DNA from: an uncultured Candidatus Midichloriaceae bacterium
GTDB lineage: Bacteria > Pseudomonadota > Alphaproteobacteria > Rickettsiales > Midichloriaceae
DNA: 33,577 nt
Assembly (NCBI GenBank): GCA_905479795.1
Contig: CAJQNX010000084.1
Span: 1-33,577 of the forward strand
Reading direction: 5' to 3'
Part shown: piece after piece, positions 19,910-29,359 of the stretch
Position numbering within the stretch: the first letter of the stretch is position 1
How the letters are laid out: the number at the start of each line of letters is the position of its first letter
The notes under the pieces: generated by a model
The model's input: the letters and a program-made list of their open reading frames with translations, nothing else
Database searches by the model: none
Told to the model about the DNA's origin: nothing
Translations under genes and position numbers: made by a program

Positions 19910-20742
19910 GGACAGTATTGTAAATAGGAAAAATAAATTAAAAAAGATCAAAAATAGATAAAGATAGGAGAATCATATTGGGAAGGAAGAATGGAGTTAA
20001 AATATAGAGGCAGCGGAATAGATTTTAAGAACTGGTATTTTTGCAGGAGAGGTGAGAATAGGATGCATGAGATGGGTTGAAGTATCCAATAAGTTATCGT
20101 AATCTGGAGGAAATGACGCAAAAATATGGAGTAGAAGTAGATTTCACAACAATATATAGATGGGTACAAAAATATGCTCCATAATTCCATAAGAGAATTC
20201 GATTATATAGCAAATGTTATGGCGGCAGCTGGAGAGTTACGAGACCTATATCAAAGTCAAAGGTAAGTGGAATATATCTATATAGAGCAATCTATAAACG
20301 CGGTAAAAGTATAGACTTCATATTGCTGCATAAACACAATATAACTTCAACTAAAAGATTTCTGAAAAAGGCCATTAAAGTCATGAGTTATGCCTTATAT
20401 AATTAATACAAACCGCCAGGCTCCTTATAAAGCAGCTATTATCGAGCTAAAACAAGAGAGTGTTATTTAGCATCAAACAGAACATTAACAAATAAAGTTT
20501 CTCAATAATGTTGTTGAATCTGATCACGACAGAATAAGATGACGGCCGCAACCCATGTTAGTGTTTAAGTCCTTTGCCTCAGCTGGCAAGTGTATAAAGG
20601 TATTGAAACAATGACACTATTTGCTAAAAATCAAATCACTTTCATCAACAAACTTTTTAATCTTCAATCGCTGAATTTTGACATCTAATACACTTCTGAT
20701 CCTAAATTTATTTTTACCCCCCCTGTCGTTTGCAACAAAGCC
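19910..20742 (+). mobile_element. Decayed IS6-family insertion sequence
   Basis: Degenerate transposase inside; left end ggacagtattgtaaatag and right end gtttgcaacaaagcc resemble imperfect IS6-type terminal inverted repeats (GGCACTGTTGCAAA from memory). About 833 bp, within IS6 size range. Confidence 0.65.
19991..20688 (+). pseudogene. IS6-family transposase remnant with several frameshifts and stops
   Basis: Fragments in shifting frames: YPISYRNLEEMTQKYGVEVDFTTIYRWVQKYAP, ETYIKVKGKWN, YLYRAIYKRGKSIDFILLHKHNITSTKRFLKKAIK, IKFLNNVVESDHDRI, FINKLFNLQSLNF. Confidence 0.85.
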
Positions 20743-20761
20743 AAATTTATTAAGATAGTTT

Positions 20762-21547
20762 TTATAATTCATCATGAGCAATTATATTGTCTGGTCCAAT
20801 ATCAATTTCTATAGCCTGAGATTTATGGTTGTCTGAAAAAGTACTTTGCAAATAATATTTATAATAACCATCCGGGCTTTTGTCTTTTATCTTTTCTTTA
20901 AAAGAATGATTATCTGGTTCTAATGTTGCAATTTTATTATTTGCATCTACCCCTAAATAACTATACACATCAAAAGAGACTCATGCACAATTCTCTTTAT
21001 CATTATCAACACTCCAATCAAAGGATAAAGTCATATCTTTTTGATTAAAACTCTTACTAGTTAGTTTAGTTGAATCTTTACAACTCTCTACAGGATTATT
21101 TAAAGGCATATATAGCCTTGAAATAACAGAAAAATGATCTGATGGATATTGTTTTATATGTTCGTCCTTAGAACACTGCCTTGATGCATGTATTATTATT
21201 GCTTTATTCTTTTCTGGATCTGAAAAAAAAGCATAATCTGGAATAAGAATATGATCTATTCTATTATAGTTATCCTCACGCCCTCCACTCCAATTGTGAA
21301 AAGTTGCACGATTATCATCAGGATTGAAATTATTTTCTTCTGGTTTTGGTGCAAAAATATCAACTAACCCATTGCCTACTTTACACCCCATACCTTGAAT
21401 TTCTTCAGGTTTACCAGATGATCTACAATTAGCATTAAAATCTCCCCCCTAAGCCAACAGAACTAAGCTTTGCAGATTTTATTTCTTTACTGCCTGCTGG
21501 ATCATCTCTCATACTAGCTATTCCATTTTCATAATAAAAGTACTTAT
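20762..21547 (-). pseudogene. Endonuclease/exonuclease/phosphatase (DNase I-like) family protein, decayed
   Basis: Motifs GDFNANC, NRIDHILIP, YPSDHFSVISRLY. In-frame TGA at 20981-20983; frame break at a C6 run (21444-21449) immediately before the GDFN motif. Confidence 0.7.
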
Positions 21548-22140
21548 TTAAACAAACAAAGGATGTATAAAATTTGAAAAATGAGAGAGCTGTAAAGTAG
21601 TTGTTAAAGCTTTAGGAGCAGAAACATCTAGATGCAACATTCCTTTTCCGCCAGTTATGTTAGTTTGAGAATAATCTTTAGTCCTTGGAATATCATTCTT
21701 TGGATATTGACCATCAATTTCAAAATTAATTTTCAATTTCTCTGTTAATTTATAAGCAAAATCAGCATTTAGAGTAAATTTACTAAAATTTTTCTTGGTA
21801 ATATCTGATTTATTTTTATCATATTCTTTTGTTCTAGCTTTTCCAGCATGATAAATAAAACGATAATTTTGCTCAGCTTTATGAGAACTTATATTTTTAA
21901 TCTTAGTACCAAAATATAATTTAACTGCATTAATATTTTGATTTTTTTCTTCTTTATATATTAATTCTTCATTTGATTTTTTCTCAAAGTGAAAATGATT
22001 TAACATTAAATAGGAAAAAAGAAACATTTCTGTATTTACTCTAACCTGAATAGGGTGCTCTATACCTAATTGAATATTTTTAATCTTCTTTCTTAATTTT
22101 ATAATTTAATTTATTATATCCAATACTAGTTACTAATTTT
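21548..22140 (-). pseudogene. Beta-barrel-like protein remnant, possibly running into the decayed nuclease
   Basis: Alternating-strand text (VTSIGYNKLNYKIKK / NIQLGIEHPIQVRVNTEMFLFSYLML / KLYFGTKIKNISSHKAEQNYRFIYHAG / FTLNADFAYKLTEKLKINFEIDGQY) spanning one frame break near 22082-22095. Confidence 0.4.
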
Positions 22141-22452
22141 GTACCATAAGAATTAATTTGATATTTATTTAATAAAAATAGAATAAACAAATGGAAAATA
22201 TGGCGTAAATTATAATAGCTTCAGAAAAAATATACTTGTAGGATAAATAACAACCTTGAGAAGTAGTAATATTGCTATAGTCTTAAAATTATTAAAGCAA
22301 ATAAAGTTTAAAATCAAATCAGTTGCAAAAAAACAACATACATCAAAAAAAGGGCCTTAAGATGCTTAAAACAATTCATGCAGCCAGAAAAGCACAAAAA
22401 TTAGCAAATTAACTATTTTCTCAATAAAGTTTTATAAAGTTTCAAACATTAC

Positions 22453-22481
22453 TTGACAAACAAAACAACCTTATGTATTAT
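22453..22481 (+). promoter_or_regulatory. Candidate sigma70 promoter for the orphan/Sel1/beta-barrel cluster
   Basis: TTGACA (22453-22458), 17-nt spacer, TATTAT (22476-22481), just upstream of the first gene. Confidence 0.6.
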
Positions 22482-22499
22482 ACGCTTCATTAATTAAAT

Positions 22500-23471
22500 G
22501 TGTATGAAAATAACATGGAAAATAATCAATTTAATACAAATAATGCCCAGTGCGATTCATCTATAGATGCTTCATGTGGCTCAGATCAGTCTGAAAAATT
22601 TGACAAAAAAACTGGTGCTGGTATGAAGCAAGCACAAGCTACACAGGAACATATAACAGGTTATGTAAAGAGTCTTATTGTGAACTCTATTGCTCCATAT
22701 GTTAAGGTGTCTGAGGTAGATCTTGGAAATCACATGCAGGTTTTTTATGCCGCTTCTCAAGGTATTAATGATAAGCAGTTAATCTCCGCTGCAAAGATGG
22801 CATACGATACTATTGGCAAAAAACTTACAGCATCAATAAAAACTCATATGAATTATATTGAAACTTCTTTTGCAAATAAAAACTGTTACTACGTCGATAA
22901 AGATGCCGAAAGCAAATGCCTGGGTGATTTAAAGTTTAACAACCCTAGTATCTTTTTAAAAGCTTTGTAAGAAAGTCATTCTGATACGGCAAGAATGATT
23001 TCACCTGCGGATAAAACTTTAGCATATAAATTTTTTATGATTAGAGCAGTAATTGGAGACTATGCACGCAAACTAGAACCAGATTGGGTTGTTACTTTTA
23101 AAGAAGATAGTAGTAAATCATATACCGCACATGATGTATTAGATAGCTTTGAGTATATAAGCCCAAAGTCCGAAAAAATGACAGGACACAATGGAGTAAA
23201 AGTGAATCAAGCATCGGCTAAGATACTAACGAAAGATAAACTTGAAGTTGACAAGATAGTACATAATGTTTTTGATGAATTTATAGCTGATTGTAATAAG
23301 TTAAAAATAACAACATCATTGCATCATCAAGTGACAGTATGTCAAAATGTAAACGAGGTTGGCGATCCAGATTATTTCTTAGAATTATTAACTTGTCTTG
23401 AAATATTTAATCTTGCTACAACCGCAGGCTTTTGCAAAGAGTTGGAATACGAAGAAGATTTTAGTTTTTAA
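22500..23471 (+). pseudogene. Orphan reading frame of 324 codons (including both stop codons) interrupted by one in-frame TAA; listed as 22500..22970 and 22995..23471 in the ORF track
   Basis: Both ORFs share a frame; only TAA at 22968-22970 separates them (FLKAL*ESHSDTARMISPADK). No Shine-Dalgarno before the second ATG. Confidence 0.55.
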
Positions 23472-23495
23472 AAAAAGGTTGAGGGAGGATTATTC

Positions 23496-25256
23496 ATGGC
23501 GAACAAAAATGCACTTACCACAGTAGATAACAACAAAGTTAAATTATTACAAAAGGGAGCAGACAATGGCTACTCCCTCTCTCAATATAGATTAGCTGAA
23601 TTGCTCATAGATGGTAAAGAAATTAAACAAGATTATGATGAGGCAATTAAATTGCTGATAAAAGCTTCAGATGGTGGCTTAGCAGAAGCGCAGTATCTTT
23701 TTGGAATGTTGAATTACAAGGGAGAAATAGTAAAGCAAGACTTTGATAAGGCATTTAAAATGTTTAGTGACGCAGCTGAGCAGGCAAATCCTGGTAGCCA
23801 ATATATGTTAGGGGTACTTTATAAAAATGGACTTGGTGCAAAACATGATTATACAATGGCTGCAAATTGGTTTAAAAAAGCAGCAAACAATGGATATTCA
23901 GAGGCATTATACACATTAGGGGAAATGCATTTAATTGGTGAAGGAGTAGATTTAGATTTCAAGCAATCTGAGGATTACTTAGTAAAATCAGCAAGACTTC
24001 AAAACGAAAAAGCTGATTATCTATTGGGTAAATTTTATTATGATGGCAAACTTGTTGCTAAAAATTATAAAATTGCACACAAGCATTTTAAAGCATCTGC
24101 AAAAAAGGATTTTCCTGATGCAATATATATGCTTGGAAAAATGCACTTAGATGGCAATGGTGTAACTGAAAATTATGAAAAAGCCATAAAATTACTAACT
24201 AATGCTGCTGAACTCGGTTCTAAAGATGCTAAATATGTATTGGGTAAGTTGTTTTTAGAAAAAGATAATTTAGAAGAAGGAGTGAAATTATTAAAAGAAG
24301 CAGCTATAAGTAATCATAGTGATGCGCAATACGAGCTAAGTAAATTATTTTTTAGTGGTACAAAAAAAGTGTCTAAGGACGCTAAAGAAGGTATGAAATG
24401 GCTATCTGAATCAGCAAACAATAACCATTTGTTAGCACAATTAAAATTTGGTAATAAAATACTTACTGACTGTAAAAAAGAATCAAATGAAGGTATTTTT
24501 GAAAAATTATTAATATCTTTGGGTTTTTATGAAGAAAAAACATTGTGTGAAGTAGGTGTTAATTGGATTAATAAAGCAGCCGATAGTCAACATGTTTATT
24601 CTCAAATCAGACTAGCTAAGATATATTTAGAAGGTGAGTTTGTTGAAAAAAACAAAGTCAAAGCAATAGAATACTTAACAAAAGCGACGGAACAAAATTC
24701 AGCTACAGCATATCATTTACTTGGAAAAATTCTTTTAGATGGAGATAATATAAGTAAAAATGATGCTAATAACGCATTAGATAAGCTTGAAAAAGCTTCT
24801 AAAAAAGGTAATTTGGATTCATCATATATTTTAGGGAATTTATATTTAGAAGGTAGATATGTTGGTGAAAAAAATACTATGATGGGATTAAAATATCTCA
24901 CAGATGCTGCTAATAATGATCATGCTAACTCTCAATATGCTCTCGCTAAGGTGTATTATGAAGGTAAACACATGAAACAAAATTGCGAGAAGGCCGTTGC
25001 TCAATTTGAAAAATCACTTGAAAATAAAGATGATACGTCTAATAAATTGATATTTAATGATGCTGAGGAGTTGATAGGCGATATTTATCATAGTGGTTGT
25101 ATAGGCATAAAAAAGGATGTTGGAGAAGCAATTAGTTGGTATAAAAAAGCTGATGCTAGAAGCAATCCGTCGGCACAATACAAATTATACGAAATTATGG
25201 AGGAATTAGAAAATACTAATTCTCAAGAGTCTGAAAATGGACATGGTGAACTTTAA
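23496..25256 (+). CDS. Sel1-repeat (TPR-like) protein
   Basis: Many approx. 36-aa units such as GLAEAQYLFGMLNYKGEIVKQDFDKAFKMFSDAAEQANPGSQYMLGVLYKNGLG; strong GGAGG ribosome-binding site upstream. Confidence 0.93.
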   Translation: MANKNALTTVDNNKVKLLQKGADNGYSLSQYRLAELLIDGKEIKQDYDEAIKLLIKASDGGLAEAQYLFGMLNYKGEIVKQDFDKAFKMFSDAAEQANPGSQYMLGVLYKNGLGAKHDYTMAANWFKKAANNGYSEALYTLGEMHLIGEGVDLDFKQSEDYLVKSARLQNEKADYLLGKFYYDGKLVAKNYKIAHKHFKASAKKDFPDAIYMLGKMHLDGNGVTENYEKAIKLLTNAAELGSKDAKYVLGKLFLEKDNLEEGVKLLKEAAISNHSDAQYELSKLFFSGTKKVSKDAKEGMKWLSESANNNHLLAQLKFGNKILTDCKKESNEGIFEKLLISLGFYEEKTLCEVGVNWINKAADSQHVYSQIRLAKIYLEGEFVEKNKVKAIEYLTKATEQNSATAYHLLGKILLDGDNISKNDANNALDKLEKASKKGNLDSSYILGNLYLEGRYVGEKNTMMGLKYLTDAANNDHANSQYALAKVYYEGKHMKQNCEKAVAQFEKSLENKDDTSNKLIFNDAEELIGDIYHSGCIGIKKDVGEAISWYKKADARSNPSAQYKLYEIMEELENTNSQESENGHGEL

Positions 25257-25321
25257 AATTTACAAATATCTCTGATATTTCGGTAATTATTATTTAACAA
25301 AATTATATAGAGGTAGGTGCT

Positions 25322-26134
25322 TTGTTTATTAGAATTTTTGTGTTAATCATAGTTTTTTTCTTTATAAATAAAGCCTACTCAAATGGTGTATATCTAAAAG
25401 TAGAATTACCTATATATAAAAAATATAGCGACTTAAACAAGACTAAACATGAACAGTATAAAAAATATGCTAAAAGCATAACTGACACTTACGGGTTAGG
25501 CTTAGGTTATAATTTTTCAAATTATATTGAGACCGAACTTATTTTTGATCAAATGAAATATCTATTTTACGGTTCTAGGAATGAGATAGGCAGAGTAAAT
25601 GATGATGTGAAAAAAGCAACAGCTAAAATAAAAAAAGGTACTTATCTTGCTTTTGCAAAAAAATCAGAGCATAGAGGAGTTACCACTGGGCAATGCAGTG
25701 ATATTCCTCAAACTTTTACCACTCCAGATGAATTTTGTGATCATATGCCTTCTAATAAAACTATTATTAATAAATATCATGATATTGTGATTCAAATGAA
25801 GCTGCAGGCTTTAATTGCATCGGTAAAATTCAAAGCTCATAATGAAGGCAGAGTGATACCTTTTTTATCACTTGGTGCAGGTGTATCTCATATGAAAATC
25901 AATCAAACAGCAAGCAAATTAGATGAGTCTGGAATGAATGATGTGCCCACATTAAAAAACAAAACTTCTTTTGCATATAGAGTTGGAGTTGGAACAAAAA
26001 TCAAGATATCCTCAAAAGTTGCATTAGAACTTAGTGCTAGATATTTTAACTATGGCAAATATAAATTATCAAATGATGTTTCCAAAAAAATAACAGGACA
26101 CGACTTCTCTGCTGGCATTATATTAGGATTTTAG
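25322..26134 (+). CDS. Secreted outer-membrane beta-barrel protein
   Basis: Signal peptide MFIRIFVLIIVFFFINKAYSN; YGLGLGYNFSNYIETELIFD, PFLSLGAGVSHMKIN, YRVGVGTKIKISSKVALELSARYFNYGKY, terminal Phe (HDFSAGIILGF). TTG start with AGG-rich RBS. Confidence 0.75.
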   Translation: MFIRIFVLIIVFFFINKAYSNGVYLKVELPIYKKYSDLNKTKHEQYKKYAKSITDTYGLGLGYNFSNYIETELIFDQMKYLFYGSRNEIGRVNDDVKKATAKIKKGTYLAFAKKSEHRGVTTGQCSDIPQTFTTPDEFCDHMPSNKTIINKYHDIVIQMKLQALIASVKFKAHNEGRVIPFLSLGAGVSHMKINQTASKLDESGMNDVPTLKNKTSFAYRVGVGTKIKISSKVALELSARYFNYGKYKLSNDVSKKITGHDFSAGIILGF

Positions 26135-26210
26135 AAAGCATAAAACTGCAACCCTTTTCAGTTATCAACTTCATTAACACCATTCTCACCTCTCTTATAC
26201 TTCTTTACAG

Positions 26211-28208
26211 CTAAATTAATCTAGAGTGTGCAGAACTATTTTGGCCAACAATTTTTTCAGCAAAAGTTTTGTTATCAAATCTTTTTTCATTTAGTATATC
26301 GTTAATTGCACTTCTACCTACATTATAATTTTCACCTTGATTTAAAAAATTTATTATCTCATCTTTTTTACCCCTAACAATTTCCTGTAAATCTATTTTT
26401 ATACTCTCTCTTTTTTCCAACACCTCTTTTAAAGAGTAATGTTTATTTTTAATATATGTATCTACAATTTTTAGAACTAAAACATCCCTCTCCTCAGTGT
26501 AGCTGAACCTTTCTGTAAAACTAGATACAAAATCAGGCATTAAATAACTCCACTTAGCTGCATTAATTTCATTATTGATATCTTCAACAATTTCCTGCTT
26601 TACATTAAAATAATTTTTAATTATTTTATGAGAATCCGGGTATTTATATAGGTTTATTTTAGAAATATCTTGATACGTTATATTATCAAATAAATTTACA
26701 TCCTGTATTGCAATGTCTAATATCTCCTTCATCAGCCAATCATTTTTACTTTTTCTTGCATAATCAAATATCGAACCCACCTTATCTCTCATTTTTAATA
26801 ATTCTTTTATAACACCCTCTTTTAGTACTGAATTAAATAACTCATGAACTAATTTATCCTGCTTATATCTAATAGCATTGCATAAAGTATCAAAACATTG
26901 CTTTTGATACTTTAATTGTGTCACAATTTCTGAATAAGCCTTACCCCCAGATTCCATTGTATCATTTAATATGATTAAAACATCCACTATATTAGAACCA
27001 TACTTTTCACAATTTTTTTTGAGATGATCAAAAGCGTATTGCTTTTTACTACCCTGCAAACATACTCTTATTGGATCAATAGCTTGATATTTTTTATTAA
27101 TAATAACCCTATCATTATCTATTGCATATTGAAGTAGATATTCTGGTATAATTTCTTCATTTACTGGTAAACCACAATCCACAAGCATCTTATTGATAAT
27201 CACATATCTCTGCTCGTCGCTCAATTGAACTACACCATCATTACTCAAAAACAAAATAATGAAATTTTTAAGGATTTCCTTATAATTATCCTTATATCTA
27301 AATAACTCAACATTTTCAGCACCTAATTTTAAAGCTTGTGCACAAAATAGATCGTTTGAATTAGTATACTGATTTAAAAATTGAAAATCATTACTTTTTG
27401 ACTCAATCCACTCGTCTAGTTTATTGCTGAAATTTCTAATATAATTACCATCTAAGCTTCCTAATTTATCAAATTCAGGCAAATCAATTTCTAATTTAGC
27501 TAATATTACTTCCGATATATATTCATGATTTTCTAATATGTCTTGAACTCTTTGATCTATATAATTTTTTATTCTTCTAATCTCAAAAATATTATCAATA
27601 TTTCCTATATATTTATCTTCCGATTTACTTTTGTGATTAATATTCCATTCAGATGACAATACATTTAATATAGTTGATACATCATGAATATGCCATGCCT
27701 CACCTCTAGGTTTAAATTTTTGCAAAATAACTTCATTGTCTTGTGTTTTTGCTCCATTTAAAATTTCTATCGCAAATCCTTCAAGCATTTCTTTTTTAAA
27801 TCTTGCAACAATCCCACTAAATGAATTCAAGCCATAAATATCAAGTAAAATATTTTGCAAATTAGTTAACGTCCCTTCTCCACATATAAATATTCTGTCC
27901 TTAAAAAGGATTGGATCTAAATTATTTGTTTTAAAACTAAAAAGAATACTCTCAAATGATTCCTTAATGCTTTGATTTTCTGATAAGGGTGCTATAGAGC
28001 GAAAATTATTCAGGCCCATTTTTTCAGCTTCTACAATAAGCGCCTCCATTTGAGATTCAGCTCCTACTCCATATATCGGCTTTTGAGAATTGTAAAAATT
28101 ATCCTTGACGTATGTCTTTACTAAACTAATATCAACCTGCGGAACTAACTCAGGAAATTTTGTCTTAAAATTCTTTAAATAAGGCTTTACCATCCAGCTC
28201 TCTCGCAC
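26211..28208 (-). CDS. Large orphan protein, candidate effector
   Basis: Intact 665-aa ORF (GTG 28208 or ATG 28193). No family recognised; helical C-terminal half, ICGEGTLTNLQNILLDI motif. Confidence 0.7.
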   Translation of the reverse strand: MRESWMVKPYLKNFKTKFPELVPQVDISLVKTYVKDNFYNSQKPIYGVGAESQMEALIVEAEKMGLNNFRSIAPLSENQSIKESFESILFSFKTNNLDPILFKDRIFICGEGTLTNLQNILLDIYGLNSFSGIVARFKKEMLEGFAIEILNGAKTQDNEVILQKFKPRGEAWHIHDVSTILNVLSSEWNINHKSKSEDKYIGNIDNIFEIRRIKNYIDQRVQDILENHEYISEVILAKLEIDLPEFDKLGSLDGNYIRNFSNKLDEWIESKSNDFQFLNQYTNSNDLFCAQALKLGAENVELFRYKDNYKEILKNFIILFLSNDGVVQLSDEQRYVIINKMLVDCGLPVNEEIIPEYLLQYAIDNDRVIINKKYQAIDPIRVCLQGSKKQYAFDHLKKNCEKYGSNIVDVLIILNDTMESGGKAYSEIVTQLKYQKQCFDTLCNAIRYKQDKLVHELFNSVLKEGVIKELLKMRDKVGSIFDYARKSKNDWLMKEILDIAIQDVNLFDNITYQDISKINLYKYPDSHKIIKNYFNVKQEIVEDINNEINAAKWSYLMPDFVSSFTERFSYTEERDVLVLKIVDTYIKNKHYSLKEVLEKRESIKIDLQEIVRGKKDEIINFLNQGENYNVGRSAINDILNEKRFDNKTFAEKIVGQNSSAHSRLI

Positions 28209-28292
28209 TTAAATCAAGCATATAACTATCCTACAATTTAAATACTAAATTTCAAAATACTTTTATACTAATAAGAATTTAATTTTAAATTA

Positions 28293-29330
28293 TTATCTGC
28301 CTTTTGTTCTATCATGAACACCTTGATCTGAGATATGACCAACAAAAGAACTCATTTTAGAGTGATGTGCTGCACTTAAAAAGTGCTCTGCTCCAAAAAT
28401 CAATTCTACCAACTTATTTAAATAATGTTTTATTTTTTCAATAGGCTTTAATTCTCCATTCTGCAATAAAATTTCACGCTCTACCTTAATAGCTTCATTT
28501 CTAAGAACATGAAGTGATTTTGGATCAGTTGCAATAACAGAAAAGGTTTCAAGAAATAAATCTGATATTTTCCTATTTTCTTTGTTATCTTTAATTTTAT
28601 CTATAAAACTATCTATCAAAAAAGATTTCAATAATTGATGATCCGTCTTATTAATATCAACACCAGATTTTGGAAATATGAGTTCTGAAGCATTTAACTC
28701 CGTGTGATTAATCGAGCTAACTGTCAGTTTAAATTTTGGTAATACTGTGCTTTCAGTCATTTCTTTTGCCTTAAGAGATGTAATATCAGATTCAACAGAC
28801 ATATAAACCTGATCAAGGTTTCCTTCATTCATCAACGTCTCTTGAATTTGTGCATCTCTCCCATACCCATACACCCTTTTTCTGCTATATATTATGCTTT
28901 TAATTCCTCCATCAACATCCTTTTCAACGGATAAAGAGTTATGAGGACCATTCCTCCCAATTGTCTGACCAAAATTAAAATCTTTAGATTCAGAATAATC
29001 ATCTCTTAAATACCCAGATAATGAACCTTCAAAAAGTTGAAAATGCATTAAGATAAAATCTTTTTGCTCTCCAGTTAAATATTCTAACTCTTTTATCTGC
29101 TCTATATCGTTTATAATAGCAATTTTCTCTCCATTTTCATAAATAACCAATTCGTCTCTACTTAAATCTCTTTGCGCATCATCCCCTGAATCAACGCGTG
29201 ACCTAGTTAAAAAAGTCTCTTTAAGCTTATCTATTGCTTTTGGAACCGCATCAAAAATCTTATGTTCTGTTCCATCTAACTCATATCCCTCTTCATAGCT
29301 TTTTTCTAAAGTATTAATATTAACCACCAT
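28293..29330 (-). CDS. Orphan protein, candidate effector
   Basis: Intact 345-aa ORF with ATG start, no signal peptide or TM helix, no family recognised; polar/basic C-terminus HISDQGVHDRTKGR. Confidence 0.7.
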   Translation of the reverse strand: MVVNINTLEKSYEEGYELDGTEHKIFDAVPKAIDKLKETFLTRSRVDSGDDAQRDLSRDELVIYENGEKIAIINDIEQIKELEYLTGEQKDFILMHFQLFEGSLSGYLRDDYSESKDFNFGQTIGRNGPHNSLSVEKDVDGGIKSIIYSRKRVYGYGRDAQIQETLMNEGNLDQVYMSVESDITSLKAKEMTESTVLPKFKLTVSSINHTELNASELIFPKSGVDINKTDHQLLKSFLIDSFIDKIKDNKENRKISDLFLETFSVIATDPKSLHVLRNEAIKVEREILLQNGELKPIEKIKHYLNKLVELIFGAEHFLSAAHHSKMSSFVGHISDQGVHDRTKGR

Positions 29331-29359
29331 ACATGCCCAAAGTTTAATTCTTAATGCTA

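Noticed and set aside
19948-20190. 80-aa minus-strand ORF
   Set aside because: Antisense to the decayed IS6 transposase.
22141-22452. Possible transposase or other remnant on the plus strand before the promoter
   Set aside because: Only short, unconvincing fragments; no recognisable motif.
23496-25256. Repetitive DNA suggesting a CRISPR or tandem array
   Set aside because: Repeats are degenerate at DNA level and correspond to Sel1 protein repeats; no CRISPR-type identical repeats seen anywhere in the window.
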